From: Streptomyces xanthophaeus
Lineage (GTDB): Bacteria; Actinomycetota; Actinomycetes; Streptomycetales; Streptomycetaceae
Length of the DNA stretch: 64,000 nt
Assembly (NCBI RefSeq): GCF_030440515.1
Contig: NZ_CP076543.1
Location: forward strand, 868,001-932,000
Direction: 5' to 3'
Positions 8,176 to 16,919 of the stretch are shown one piece after another. Made by a program: the position numbers and the translations under genes. Position 1 is the stretch's first letter. The number at the start of each line of letters is the position of its first letter. The notes under the pieces were generated by a model. The model worked only from the letters and a program-made list of their open reading frames with translations. It searched no databases and was not told where the DNA came from.

Positions 8176-9533
8176 CGCGCCGCGAGGCGTGGGCTGCGAC
8201 GGCGGTCGTCTGTTCGGCCCTGTTCCTGATCGGCCTGGACTTCACCGTGCTGAACGTGGCGGTTCCCGGCCTCCGGCAGGACCTCGGCCCGTCGATGGCC
8301 GAGACCCAGTGGATCGTCGACGGGTACGCCCTCACGCTCGGCGCCTGCGTCCTGGCCGCCGGAACGCTCAGCGACACGTACGGCAGGCGGCGGGCCTTCC
8401 TGGCCGGACTGGCCGTCTGCGCCGTCGCGTCCGTGGGAGGCGCCCTTGCCGGCAGCCCCGCGCAGGTCGTGGCGGCCCGATGCGGGATGGGACTGGGCGC
8501 GGCGCTCTTCATGCCCGCGACACTGTCCACGATCGCCCACGTCTTCCGCACTGCGGCGGACGACCGGCGCCGGGCGATGTCCCTTTGGGCCGCCGTGGCC
8601 GGAATCGGGACGCTCACCGGTCCGGTCGCCGGCGGCTGGCTGGTGGAGCACGCCTCGTGGCGGGCGGCTTTCTGGCTCAACGTGCCCGTGGCCCTGGCCG
8701 TGTTCGCTGCGGCGGTGGTGTTCGTACCCGAATCCACCGGCCCCCGCCCCCGGCCGCTGGACCGCGCCGGGGCGCTGCTGTCGTCGGGGGGACTTCTCGC
8801 GCTGGTCTGGGGCATCATCGAGGCACCCGGGCGGGGTTGGACCAGTGGACCGGTACTGGCCGCCTTCGCGGTCGCGGCGGTTCTGCTGGCGTTCTTCGCC
8901 CACTGGCAGACGCGCTGCCCGGCGCCGATGCTGCCGCTCGCGGTGGCCCGGGACGGACGTGCGGCGACGGCGGCGCTCGCACTCGCACTGATGTCGTTCG
9001 CGGTGTTCGGCGCGATGTTCATCCTCACCATGTACCTCCAGCAAGTCCGCGGGCTGAGCCCCTGGGAAGCGGGCGTCCGCATCACCCCGCTCTCCTTCGG
9101 CCTGGCCTTCGGCGCGGGAGCGGCGGCCGTCGTGTCGAAGCGGTACAGCGCGAGGGCGGCCGTATCGGCGGGGCTGCTGCTGATCGCCGTGGGCTGCGCC
9201 GTCCTCGCGGCCGACACTCAGGTCCTGGCCTTCGAGGCTTTCGCGGGCTTCGGTGCGGGGCTGGTGGCACCGGTGGCCACCGAGTGCTTGATGGCCGTGG
9301 TCCCGGAAGACTCCTCGGGGCTCGGCTCGGCCCTCAACGACGCCTCGCGGCAGGTCGGTTCCACGCTGGGCGTGGCCGTGCTCGGCTCCGTACTGGCCAC
9401 GGTCTCCACCGCGGACGGCGCGTCATCCGATGCAGATGCCTTCGTCCGCGGCATGGACGCGGCGGCCTGGACCGCAGCGGCGGTCCACGCTGGCCGGTGC
9501 GGCCCTCGCCTGGCTCCGTCTGCCGGGCGCTGA
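8172..9533 (+). CDS. MFS transporter, DHA2/EmrB type, with C-terminal frameshift
   Basis: A drug:H+ antiporter of the 14-helix DHA2 type. VLNVAVPGL and WIVDGYALTLGA in helices 1-2, GTLSDTYGRRRAF (motif A), and GPVAGGWLVEHASWRAAFWLNVP (helix 5-6 region, in two pieces) are all present. As read, the frame gives 453 residues and ends in HAGRCGPRLAPSAGR. Dropping one C at 9485/9486 restores AAAVTLAGAALAWLRLPGAD through to a stop at 9607-9609, completing the last helix. Either a recent single-base insertion or a sequence error is indicated. GTG 8172 overlaps the methyltransferase stop, so the pump belongs with that lipid-modifying gene. Confidence 0.85.
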   Translation: MTRREAWAATAVVCSALFLIGLDFTVLNVAVPGLRQDLGPSMAETQWIVDGYALTLGACVLAAGTLSDTYGRRRAFLAGLAVCAVASVGGALAGSPAQVVAARCGMGLGAALFMPATLSTIAHVFRTAADDRRRAMSLWAAVAGIGTLTGPVAGGWLVEHASWRAAFWLNVPVALAVFAAAVVFVPESTGPRPRPLDRAGALLSSGGLLALVWGIIEAPGRGWTSGPVLAAFAVAAVLLAFFAHWQTRCPAPMLPLAVARDGRAATAALALALMSFAVFGAMFILTMYLQQVRGLSPWEAGVRITPLSFGLAFGAGAAAVVSKRYSARAAVSAGLLLIAVGCAVLAADTQVLAFEAFAGFGAGLVAPVATECLMAVVPEDSSGLGSALNDASRQVGSTLGVAVLGSVLATVSTADGASSDADAFVRGMDAAAWTAAAVHAGRCGPRLAPSAGR

Positions 9534-9740
9534 CACGGCGCCGGCCCGGCCGGCCCCGGAAGCCCCGCTCGCCCTGCAGGGCCAGGCCCCCCAGGGTCCC
9601 GGCGCATAGCCGGGTCACTGAACCGGCCCGCCCCTTCGGGGCGATGGTGCGCGACACGGGTCTTGCCGCACCGGGATCGGGCACGCCACCACTGCTTGAC
9701 ATCCACAGATGCTCCCTCACCGACCAGGACGTCCACCTCC

Positions 9741-10523
9741 ATGTCATCTGACACCGCAACCAGGCCGGAACCACGCGGGCGGCGGCCCGTCGCCGCGGCC
9801 TTCGCCAGCCTCTACACCCGACTGCTGATGAAGCGTCCGCCGGAGAGGCACCTCGTCGCCTTGCCTGACGGACGGTACGGAACGGGCGACGGCGAACCGC
9901 TGCCCCTGCTGCTCCTCGGCGATTCCCTCGCCCGCGGGGTAGGCGTACGCGTCGCCGAGGACACGCTCGGCGCCCGGCTGGCCCACGCCCTCGCCGAGGC
10001 CACAGGCGGCCCGGTTCACCTCCGGGTCCTCGCCAGGTCCGGAAGCACCAGCGCCGGCCTGCACCGCCAGCTCGACCGCATCCGCGGTGACGACCATGGC
10101 GAGCGCGGCATCGCCGTTCTGATCGTCGGAAGCAACGACACCCTGCTCCCGGCCCCGATCGGCCGCGCCGCCCGCCACTTCGAGACAGCGGTCGAACGGC
10201 TGAGGTCGGCCGGCCGTCAGGTCGTCGTCATGCCCTGCCCCGACCCGGGAAACGCCCCCGGCTTCCGTGCTCCGGTCCGTTGGGCGGCTTCGCTCCGTGC
10301 GCGGAGGCTGGGCCGGATGCAGTGCCGTGCCGCCGAGCGGCTCGGCGCCCTCACCGCGGCGTCCGCGGTAGACGACTTCCGCATCCGGGCCGACGAACTC
10401 CTCAGCGCGGACGGCGTCCACCCCTCTCCGCAGGGCTACGCGGAGCACGCCGTGCGCGTGCTCCCCACCCTCCTCGAAGCCAGGGCAGCCCATCACGAAG
10501 CCTCCCGCGTGACCACCACGTGA
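9741..10523 (+). CDS. SGNH/GDSL-type esterase
   Basis: A 260-residue hydrolase with block I LLLLGDSLARGVGV (Ser nucleophile), a block II-like glycine region, block III VLIVGSNDTL (G-x-N-D) and block V DGVHPSPQGY with the D-x-x-H dyad. It has no clear signal peptide, so it is probably cytoplasmic. ATG 9741 (MSSDTATRPE) follows an AGGACG-type site; upstream in-frame sequence looks non-coding. It probably cleaves ester bonds in lipids or acylated sugars. It may belong to the same stress locus as the methyltransferase and pump but is separated from them by 130-210 bp. Confidence 0.85.
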   Translation: MSSDTATRPEPRGRRPVAAAFASLYTRLLMKRPPERHLVALPDGRYGTGDGEPLPLLLLGDSLARGVGVRVAEDTLGARLAHALAEATGGPVHLRVLARSGSTSAGLHRQLDRIRGDDHGERGIAVLIVGSNDTLLPAPIGRAARHFETAVERLRSAGRQVVVMPCPDPGNAPGFRAPVRWAASLRARRLGRMQCRAAERLGALTAASAVDDFRIRADELLSADGVHPSPQGYAEHAVRVLPTLLEARAAHHEASRVTTT

Positions 10524-10670
10524 CACCCCCCTTCCGCGCGTGCTCGTCCACCGCCCCCGGTGGGCGAGCGCGCCACGTCTCATGGCCGCCGCTCGTTTCA
10601 TCCGTCCCCGGAGACGCACGGGTCGAACGCGGCTCCGCCCACCTCAGGAACTGGCGGCCCCACCGAACGC

Positions 10671-10850
10671 GCCGACCTCGCCGGGGCAGGGGTGATCTTC
10701 ACCCTCGACCCTGAGAACGGCGCGGGCCGACCGACGCCGAGGGCCTGCACCGCTGCCGTCGGACCGCCGCCCCGGGTGAGGCCCTCGTCGAAGGCATCGC
10801 GGTGGGCGAAGGCACCGCCGTCTCGCGGACCGAGGCAGCCGGGGCCAGAC
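10671..10850 (+). pseudogene. Remnant resembling phosphoenolpyruvate synthase
   Basis: The frame at 10671 reads ADLAGAGVIFTLDPENG, close to the SGVMFTLD-ESG motif of PEP synthases. About 100 bases on and in another frame comes GEALVEGIAVGEG, like the GLGE-VVQG motif that follows it. The rest of the gene is absent. A further open block (SVAPDSFAAVERRVAASGEGR and on to the stop at 11059) is unexplained. The whole 10524-11074 stretch looks like degraded coding sequence. Confidence 0.35.
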
Positions 10851-11074
10851 CCACGCGGGCCGCCTCCCGTACGAGGAGAGCGAGACGAACCAGTCCGTCT
10901 CCGTCGCCCCGGACAGCTTCGCCGCCGTCGAGCGGCGCGTCGCCGCCTCCGGGGAAGGGCGCTACGGGGAGTACCGAATGGTCCCCGCAGGGATCCGTCC
11001 GGCCCAAGCGGAGCAGCCGTCGGCCGCGCGACAGTGGCATCAGCCCCGCACCATGGAATGACGGAGTACCCGCC

Positions 11075-11347
11075 ATGAGCACCAAGCGAATCCTGGTCGC
11101 CTACGGCACCCGGCACCCAGCCACCGCAGGCATCGCCGAACAGATCGCCAAGACCCTCCGCGAGGACGGTCTCGATGCCGACGCCGTCGTCCTCGGTGGC
11201 TCCCCCTACGCCGGCCGCTGGAACAGCAAGGCCACGCACTGCGCGGAACGCAACGCCGAGTCCCTTCGGCGGCCGCATCACGGCCCACACCCCGAGCGGA
11301 TCCAGAACTGGGCCCACCACATCAGCGCCGAGCTCGTCGCCGCCTGA
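11075..11347 (+). pseudogene. Deleted flavodoxin-domain gene
   Basis: The frame from ATG 11075 gives 90 residues. RILVAYGTRHPATAGIAEQIA is the flavodoxin FMN-loop signature, followed by VVLGGSPYAGRW, normally about 40 residues further along than here. Out of frame comes FGGRITAHT, the usual C-terminal motif, and then in frame ERIQNWAHHISAELVAA. The middle of the FMN-binding domain and most of the C-terminal half are missing, so it is a deletion derivative of a gene of about 170 residues. It has a good start but should not fold as a flavodoxin. Confidence 0.7.
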
Positions 11348-11389
11348 AGGGACGGCCAGGCTCGGCACGCACCAGCACGGAGGCGTGCC

Positions 11390-11986
11390 ATGCACCACCG
11401 GAAGCAAGGGACGGGGGCCAACCCGCTCAGGCGGGATGCCGACCGCACCCGGACCCGTATGCATGCCGCCTTCGCGCTGACCTGCCTGCTGGCCGTCATC
11501 GCCGGCTTCGTCCTCGGGCGGTCCGCCTGGACGGACGGCCACCGCACCGCCGAGAACGTCGCACGCCACCGGCACACCGTGACGGCCACCACGGTCAGCG
11601 AGACCACGTACCGGGCAGGAGACCGGCCGAGCAGTCGGCCGGTGACCGTGGCGACCGCCACGTGGCACTACCCCTCGCAGCACCCGCACACGGAAACCAT
11701 CCCCGTTCCCGCAAGAACCCGGCACGGTGACACGGTCCGCGTGTGGGTGGACGAGAACGGCCGCGCGGCCGCCGCGCCGCCCGGCCGGGCCGACATCGCT
11801 CTGAACGCCGTGGGCATCGGCACCGGAGCGCTGACCGGGATCGTGCTCGCCGGCGGCGCCCTTGTCGCCATGCGCCTCCGTATCGTGGACGCGCGCAGCG
11901 CACGGTCCTGGGAATCCGAGTGGGCGGGCATCGAGCCCCTCTGGTCAGGCCGCCTGCGCCCCGGACCGGGAGCGGGCGATGACTGA
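11390..11986 (+). CDS. Rv1733c-family two-helix membrane protein
   Basis: A 198-residue protein with one transmembrane helix near residues 26-45 ([17 protein letters not shown]), an external loop of about 95 residues rich in Thr and His ([29 protein letters not shown]), and a second helix near 143-163 ([20 protein letters not shown]). This layout is that of actinobacterial Rv1733c-like proteins; the M. tuberculosis member is in the DosR regulon. The biochemical function is unknown. The start is supported by ACGGAGG seven bases upstream. Its neighbour DUF1876 is likewise related to DosR-regulon proteins. Confidence 0.8.
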   Translation: MHHRKQGTGANPLRRDADRTRTRMHAAFALTCLLAVIAGFVLGRSAWTDGHRTAENVARHRHTVTATTVSETTYRAGDRPSSRPVTVATATWHYPSQHPHTETIPVPARTRHGDTVRVWVDENGRAAAAPPGRADIALNAVGIGTGALTGIVLAGGALVAMRLRIVDARSARSWESEWAGIEPLWSGRLRPGPGAGDD

Positions 11987-12257
11987 GAGCGCCGCCGCCC
12001 CGGACCTCACGCCGGACACCGCGCCGGATCCCCTGGAACCCCGCGCCGAGCCGGGGATCACGTCCCGAACGCCTCGGCCCAGTTCCCGCAGCGCGATCGA
12101 CAAGGACCGGAAGCCCCCTGCACCACGCCTACCTCGTATACGCACCGCCGCACTCCCGCTGGACGTCGTCCTGCTCGTCTCGGCCTTCCCGCCGCCGGTC
12201 CGGGGTAGCGACGAGCTCAGGGGCCGGGCCCGACGCCGACACCACCGATCCTCCTGA
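11979..12257 (+). CDS. Doubtful small Pro-rich ORF
   Basis: A 92-residue frame overlapping the Rv1733c-like gene by ATGACTGA. The product is Pro/Arg-rich ([19 protein letters not shown]) with one short hydrophobic run ([13 protein letters not shown]). No family is recognised and the C-terminus is low-complexity basic. It could be a translationally coupled small protein or degraded sequence. Confidence 0.25.
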   Translation: MTESAAAPDLTPDTAPDPLEPRAEPGITSRTPRPSSRSAIDKDRKPPAPRLPRIRTAALPLDVVLLVSAFPPPVRGSDELRGRARRRHHRSS

Positions 12258-12275
12258 TCCGACCGGAGGCACACC

Positions 12276-12560
12276 ATGTCGCACACGAGCGAATGGAAGA
12301 CCCACCTCTACCTCTTCGAGGACGAGCACACGACCAAGGTCCGAGTCGAACTCGACACCGGCACCACGCGTCTCACGGGCCACGGCACCGCACGCTGCAA
12401 CCCGACGGACAAGGATGTGCCCGAGATCGGCGACGAACTCGCGGCCGCCCGGGCACTGGAGAACCTGGCGGAACAGCTCAAGCGCGCCGCCTACGGCGAC
12501 ATGGCAGCAGCGGGGGCCGCACCGCAGCGCGCTCCCCTCACGGCCTACGACCTTGGATGA
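12276..12560 (+). CDS. DUF1876-family protein (Rv1738/Rv2632c-like)
   Basis: A 94-residue protein: [20 protein letters not shown], then [27 protein letters not shown] and [10 protein letters not shown]. This is the compact two-layer DUF1876 fold. M. tuberculosis Rv1738, a strongly DosR-induced protein compared with ribosome hibernation factors, and Rv2632c are of this type, so a role in stress-time translation or persistence is plausible but unproven. Start ATG follows CCGGAGG. It lies between the Rv1733c-like gene and the DevR-like regulator, reinforcing the dormancy-regulon reading. Confidence 0.85.
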   Translation: MSHTSEWKTHLYLFEDEHTTKVRVELDTGTTRLTGHGTARCNPTDKDVPEIGDELAAARALENLAEQLKRAAYGDMAAAGAAPQRAPLTAYDLG

Positions 12561-12597
12561 GCGGGCGGGTCTCCGGCGGCGGGCTCAGACCGGATCC

Positions 12598-12727
12598 ATG
12601 GGTGACGGGCCGGCGATCGAGCTGGCCGGACTGACCAAGAGGTATGGGCCGGTGGCGGCCGTCGACCGCCTGAGCCTCACGGTGAGGCCGGGTGAGGTGT
12701 TCGCATTCCTCGGCCCGAACGGCGCGC
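12598..12727 (+). pseudogene. N-terminal stump of an ABC transporter ATPase
   Basis: From ATG 12598 the frame reads [22 protein letters not shown], then [15 protein letters not shown], and stops resembling an ABC ATPase exactly inside Walker A, where GKTT should follow. The next bases belong to a different gene remnant. It is a deletion joint, and the ATPase cannot function. Confidence 0.75.
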
Positions 12728-12729
12728 GG

Positions 12730-12840
12730 GGCTGGGCGAGGCGGCCGCCGCGTCCGACGCGCAACTGCTCGTCGTCGGCCGAGCCGGGCACGCGACTGTA
12801 CGGCGTGCCGTGCTTCCGGCTACTCGGCGGCCGGTACGGG
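12730..12840 (+). pseudogene. Fragment resembling a universal stress protein C-terminus
   Basis: In the frame starting about 12731 the sequence reads [29 protein letters not shown], similar to the end of UspA domains (A-A-xx-DA-LLVVGRRGHG...). It is joined directly to the ABC ATPase stump and runs into the end of the response regulator on the other strand. It is short, and the similarity is judged by eye. Confidence 0.4.
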
Positions 12841-13527
12841 GCGCTGGCTCGGCGGGACCAGCGTATGGCTGGCGATCACGGCGGCCTGGACTCGGCCCTC
12901 CACACCCAGCTTGGTGAACAGCCGCGAGATGATGTTCTTGACGGTCTTCTCGGCGAGGTACAGCCGCTTGCCGATCTCCCGGTTGGTGAGCCCCCTGCTG
13001 ACCATGACGAGGACCTCCTTCTCCCGGTCGGTGAACCCGGGGAGACCGGGAACCTGCTCCTCCTTGGGCACGTCACCGCGCATGCGGGCCATCAGCCGGG
13101 TCGTGGCTCCGGGATCGAGCATGGACTGGCCGGCCGCGACCGTGCGGACGGCGGTGACCAGGTCGGTGCCGGTGATCTGCTTCAGCACGTAACCGGAGGC
13201 GCCCGCCATCACCGCGTCGAGCAGTGCCTCCTCGTCGTCGAACGAGGTGAGCATCAGGCAGGCCAGCTCGGGCATCCGCGAGCGCAGCTCCCGGCACACG
13301 CTCACTCCGTCGCCGTCCTGGAGACGTACGTCCAGAATCGCCACCTGGGGGCGCAGGGCGGGGATGCGGGCCAGGGCCTGTTCCGCCGTGCCCGCCTCGC
13401 CGACCACGTTCAGATCGGGCTCCGCGTCCAGCAGATCGTGCACCCCGCGGCGCACGACTTCATGGTCGTCGAGGAGGAAGACCGTGATCGGCGTCTTGGC
13501 GGGGGCGGGAGCACCGCGGTCGGTCAT
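12820..13527 (-). CDS. DevR/OsdR-like NarL-family response regulator
   Basis: A 235-residue response regulator. The receiver has the acidic pair D20-D21, phospho-acceptor D66 (VAILDVRL), T/S switch LMLTSFDDE and lysine YVLKQI. The LuxR-type HTH reads [21 protein letters not shown] and [19 protein letters not shown], close to DosR, whose recognition helix has KTVKN. It is 77-80% similar by eye to the second regulator at 24335-25033. The partner is probably the kinase at 14143-15861 on the same strand, although a plus-strand STAS gene intervenes. Dos-like boxes at 13605 and 13659 lie upstream, so autoregulation is likely. Confidence 0.9.
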   Translation of the reverse strand: MTDRGAPAPAKTPITVFLLDDHEVVRRGVHDLLDAEPDLNVVGEAGTAEQALARIPALRPQVAILDVRLQDGDGVSVCRELRSRMPELACLMLTSFDDEEALLDAVMAGASGYVLKQITGTDLVTAVRTVAAGQSMLDPGATTRLMARMRGDVPKEEQVPGLPGFTDREKEVLVMVSRGLTNREIGKRLYLAEKTVKNIISRLFTKLGVEGRVQAAVIASHTLVPPSQRPVPAAE

Positions 13528-13604
13528 GACGCAACTCCTTCGGCTGGGTCCGTCCTGAGCGCACGAACTCCAGCATCCTGCCTGCCGGAGGGGCCGAACG
13601 GACA

Positions 13605-13672
13605 GGGCCGATAGACCCTCATCCCCCCGTTCCCCGCGGAGGGATGCGCCAGGGGAAAGGGACCATCGGCCC
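13605..13672. promoter_or_regulatory. Dos-like boxes between the regulator and STAS genes
   Basis: GGGCCG-AT-AGACCC (13605-13618) and GGGACC-AT-CGGCCC (13659-13672) flank the divergent start region of the minus-strand regulator and the plus-strand STAS gene. They are less symmetrical than the boxes at 1118 or 25764 and are 54 bp apart. A perfect palindrome CCGGACCGGTCCGG follows at 13698-13711. Their role as DevR-type operators is inferred. Confidence 0.45.
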
Positions 13673-13782
13673 TACACGGGGGGCATGTGGGCCTTCCCCG
13701 GACCGGTCCGGTTCCGGTGAGCTGGTGCCGCACGGGGAGAGGCGCGGCTCGGCTCCAGAGCCGCACGCAGCGTGGAGGCTCC

Positions 13783-14109
13783 ATGACGACCGCCTTGATC
13801 AGCCTGAGGGCCGTGGTGAGGCATGACGGCGATCTGCGCGTCACCTTGGCAGGAGAACTCGACTTCCACACGGCGGGGCAGGTGGAGCCCCGGCTCACCG
13901 AACTCGCCGCTTCCGGTCGGCACAGCCTCGTCCTGGACCTGTCCGGGATCTCCTTCTGCGACAGCGCGGGCATCGACCTCTTCGTGCGCGTGCACCACCG
14001 CTGCCGCTTGTCCGGAACCAGACTCCAGCTGTGTGACGTGCCGCCTCTGGTGGCCAAGTCGATGCGGGTGCTCGGTGCCGACCGCGAGTTGGGGCTGGCG
14101 GCGGCCTGA
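13783..14109 (+). CDS. STAS-domain anti-sigma factor antagonist
   Basis: A 108-residue protein, all STAS domain. LRVTLAGELDFHTAGQVE at the start and VLDLSGISFCDSAGIDLFV with the conserved phosphorylatable serine (DSAG) place it with SpoIIAA/RsbV-type antagonists. When dephosphorylated it would sequester an anti-sigma kinase and free a stress sigma factor; the partner is not in the window. GTGGAGG seven bases before ATG 13783 fixes the start. Its position between the DevR-like regulator and DevS-like kinase, behind Dos-like boxes, links it to the oxygen/redox circuit. Confidence 0.85.
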   Translation: MTTALISLRAVVRHDGDLRVTLAGELDFHTAGQVEPRLTELAASGRHSLVLDLSGISFCDSAGIDLFVRVHHRCRLSGTRLQLCDVPPLVAKSMRVLGADRELGLAAA

Positions 14110-14142
14110 GCAGGGCGGAAGCCGGTGATCGCGTGGGGGCCG

Positions 14143-15861
14143 TCAGCTCCCGGTGGGGAGCGGAGCCCGCCAGACGAGCCGGCTGCCCCCGTCGTCGGGG
14201 GTGTCCACGGTGAAGGACCCGCCCAGGCTTTGCGCCCGGTCGTCGAGGTTGCGCAGACCGCTTCTCCGGCCCTGGTCCGGGATGCCCCTGCCGTTGTCGG
14301 AGACCGTCAGCACGATCTCGCCCGGTTCCGCCTTGAGGGCCACGCCGACCCTGGTCGCCCCCGCGTGGCGCGCGGCGTTGCTCAGGAGCTCGCCCAGCGC
14401 AGCCATGACGTGGTCGGCGACCTCGGCCGGCACGTCCGTGTCGAGCAGGCCCTCCATGCTCAGGCGCGGCGGATGGCCGAGGGTGGTGGCCGCGTCGCCG
14501 ACGGCACGGGCGGCGCGGGCCCGCAGACCCGGTCTACTGCCGCGGTCCTTGGTGCGCAGACCGAAGATCGTCGAACGGATGATCTTGATGGTCTCGTCCA
14601 GGTCGTCGACCGCACGGCTGACTCGCTCGGCGGCCCCTTCGTGTTCGACGAGGCGCGCCGCGCTCTGGAGGGTCATGCCTGTGGCGAAGAGCCGCTGGAT
14701 GGCCAGGTCGTGCAGGTCCCGTGCGATCCGGTCCCGCTCCTCCAGCAGTGCTATCTGCTCGGCGTCCCGGCGCCGCTCCGCCAGCTCCAAGGCGATCGCC
14801 GCCTGCCCCGCGAAGGCGACGATGGGCTCGAGCTCGTTCTCGCCGAAGACGGGCTCGCCGGCCGGACGGGCGAGCAGCAGTACACCCCTGCTGTCGCCGC
14901 CTGCGGTGCCCAGCGGGACCGCGACGGCGGGGCCCAACCCGCCCTGTGTCTGGGCATCGTCCGGGTAACGGTCGTCGTCCGAGGCGCGCACGACCGTGAC
15001 GGGCTGCCCGGTCCGGTGAGCTGTCCCCGAGAGGGATCCCTCGATGGGAACGACGAGACCCTGCCGGGCCTTGCTGTCCGCACCGGCCGCGAACTCCACG
15101 AACAGCCCTTCGGCAGCGGGAACCGGCATGGAGATGTCCGCGATCCGGGCCCCTGTGATCTCCTGGGCCCGCAGGGCGATGAGCTCCAGGACCGCCGGAC
15201 GGGAACTGCCCGACAGCAGGCTTTCGGTGATCTCCGCATTGGCCTTCAGCCACCGCTGCTGACACTGCGCGCCCTCGTAGAGCCGGGCGTTGTCGATCGC
15301 CACGCCCGCCGCCACCGAGAGGGTGGAGATCACCGTCTCGTCCTCGGTGTCGAAATCGAGCCCGCTCCGCTTGTCGGTCAGATAGAGATTCCCGAACACC
15401 TCGTCCCGCACCCGGATCGGTACGCCGAGGAACGTGCGCATGGGCGGGTGGTGCGGCGGAAACCCGTACGACGAGGAGTGGGCGCCGAGATCGGTGAGGC
15501 GCAAGGGCTCCGGGTGGTGGATGACCTCTCCGAGCAGACCGTGACCGGCCGGCAGGGGACCGATTTCGGCAATGTCTTCCTCGTTGAGCCCCACGGTCAG
15601 GAACTGCGACAGCGTACGGCCGTCGGGGCCGATGACCCCCAGCGCCCCGTACTCGGCGTCGACGAGCAGTGCCGCGGCTTCCACGATCCGCCGCAGCACC
15701 TGGGCCAGATCCAGCTCCCGGCCCACCGAGACGACGGCCTCCAGCAGGCTGTGCACCCGGTCGCGGGTGCCTCGTACGGCGTCGATGCGTACTTGGAGCT
15801 CGTCGAGCAGCTCGTCCAGCCGCATCCGAGGCACTTGCGTCAACGGATCCCCCACACCCAC
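14143..15861 (-). CDS. DevS/DosT-like GAF-GAF sensor histidine kinase
   Basis: A 572-residue kinase starting at GTG 15861 behind AAGGGG; the longer open frame upstream looks non-coding. GAF-A (from about LLVDAEYGALGVIG) carries SYGFPPHHPPMRTFLGVPI; in DosS/DosT this HHPPM region holds the proximal haem histidine, so gas or redox sensing is likely. GAF-B follows, then HisKA_3 (ERDRIARDLHDLAIQRLFATG, phospho-His in DLHD) and HATPase (LLSNAARHAGATRVGV, SDNGRGIPDQG). No membrane helices are seen. It is convergent with the STAS gene and probably partners the regulator at 12820-13527. It closely matches the second kinase at 22592. Confidence 0.9.
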   Translation of the reverse strand: MGVGDPLTQVPRMRLDELLDELQVRIDAVRGTRDRVHSLLEAVVSVGRELDLAQVLRRIVEAAALLVDAEYGALGVIGPDGRTLSQFLTVGLNEEDIAEIGPLPAGHGLLGEVIHHPEPLRLTDLGAHSSSYGFPPHHPPMRTFLGVPIRVRDEVFGNLYLTDKRSGLDFDTEDETVISTLSVAAGVAIDNARLYEGAQCQQRWLKANAEITESLLSGSSRPAVLELIALRAQEITGARIADISMPVPAAEGLFVEFAAGADSKARQGLVVPIEGSLSGTAHRTGQPVTVVRASDDDRYPDDAQTQGGLGPAVAVPLGTAGGDSRGVLLLARPAGEPVFGENELEPIVAFAGQAAIALELAERRRDAEQIALLEERDRIARDLHDLAIQRLFATGMTLQSAARLVEHEGAAERVSRAVDDLDETIKIIRSTIFGLRTKDRGSRPGLRARAARAVGDAATTLGHPPRLSMEGLLDTDVPAEVADHVMAALGELLSNAARHAGATRVGVALKAEPGEIVLTVSDNGRGIPDQGRRSGLRNLDDRAQSLGGSFTVDTPDDGGSRLVWRAPLPTGS

Positions 15862-16049
15862 GTGTTTTCCCCTTCGCTGCCCGCCCAGTCCGGAGCCAGC
15901 GTATCGGCGCGGCCGGGCCCGGGGGGTGTCCTTCGCGGTCACTGCGGACGGGGGAACGAAGGCCCGGTCGGAGCCGACGCTGAGGTCCGGGCCGGCGTCT
16001 CGACACACCCGTGCGACGCGCGAGTCAACCTTGCGCGCGGGCGCGTGCC

Positions 16050-16895
16050 GTGACCGACTTGATCGCAGCACTGGACGACGAAAAGGGGACGGTGGCGGCG
16101 ATGGGTCTCAAGAAGGCGGTCTACGAGAGAGAGCTGCTGCGGCTCCAGACGGAGCTGGTCAGGCTCCAGGAGTGGACGCGTGCGGAAGGCGCCCGTCTGG
16201 TCGTCGTCTTCGAGGGCCGTGACGCCGCGGGCAAAGGGGGCACGATCAAGCGCGTCGCCGAACACCTGAACCCTCGTGTCGCGCGCATCGCAGCCCTGCC
16301 CACACCGACCGGCCGGGAGCGTACTCAGTGGTACTTCCAGCGGTACGTCGAGCACCTGCCCGCCGCCGGAGAGATCGTCCTCTTCGACCGCAGCTGGTAC
16401 AACCGCGCCGGAGTGGAGCACGTCATGGGGTTCTGCACGCCCGCCGAGCACCAGCGCTTCCTGCGCCAGTGCCCGGTGTTCGAGCGGATGCTGGTCGAGG
16501 ACGGGATCCTGCTCCGCAAGTACTGGTTCTCCGTCAGCGACGCCGTGCAGGAGGAGCGGTTCCGGCGCCGCGCGGAGGACCCGCTGCGGCGGTGGAAGCT
16601 CTCCCCGATGGATCTGGAGTCCCTCACTCGCTGGGAGGCGTACTCGAGGGCCAAGGACGAGATGCTCGTCCACACGGACACGGCCGATGCCCCGTGGTAC
16701 GTGGTCGAGAGCGACGACAAGCGCAGCGCGCGGCTCAACATGATGGCCCACTTGCTGTCCTCGGTTCCCTACGAGGACGTGGCCGTACCGTCGCTGACCC
16801 TGCCGCCGAGGCCGCCGTCCACGGGCTACCAGCGTCCGTCCAAGGACCTGCAGACCGCCGTACCCGACCACGCGGCCACCCTCGGGAAGGACTGA
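16050..16895 (+). CDS. Polyphosphate kinase 2 family protein
   Basis: About 281 residues. KKAVYERELLRLQTELVRLQEW, then LVVVFEGRDAAGKGGTIKR (Walker A), WYFQRYVEHLPAAGEIVLFDRSWYNRAGVE (lid and Walker B, as two pieces) and YWFSVSDAVQEERF are PPK2 hallmarks. It transfers phosphate between polyphosphate and nucleotides, probably making NTP or ADP from polyP under energy stress. GTG 16050 gives VTDLIAALDD; ATG 16101 (MGLKKAVYE) is a credible alternative start. The preceding gene is divergent. Among dormancy-type genes it supplies an energy-buffer function. Confidence 0.9.
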   Translation: MTDLIAALDDEKGTVAAMGLKKAVYERELLRLQTELVRLQEWTRAEGARLVVVFEGRDAAGKGGTIKRVAEHLNPRVARIAALPTPTGRERTQWYFQRYVEHLPAAGEIVLFDRSWYNRAGVEHVMGFCTPAEHQRFLRQCPVFERMLVEDGILLRKYWFSVSDAVQEERFRRRAEDPLRRWKLSPMDLESLTRWEAYSRAKDEMLVHTDTADAPWYVVESDDKRSARLNMMAHLLSSVPYEDVAVPSLTLPPRPPSTGYQRPSKDLQTAVPDHAATLGKD

Positions 16896-16919
16896 ACCGC
16901 GGCAGGGCGCTCGGGGTGT

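Noticed and set aside
13698..13711. CCGGACCGGTCCGG as another Dos-like box
   Set aside because: It is a perfect palindrome, but its core register differs from the 6-2-6 pattern, so it was not counted.
14125..16053. 642-residue plus-strand frame opposite the first sensor kinase
   Set aside because: Shadow frame; the minus strand carries all kinase motifs.
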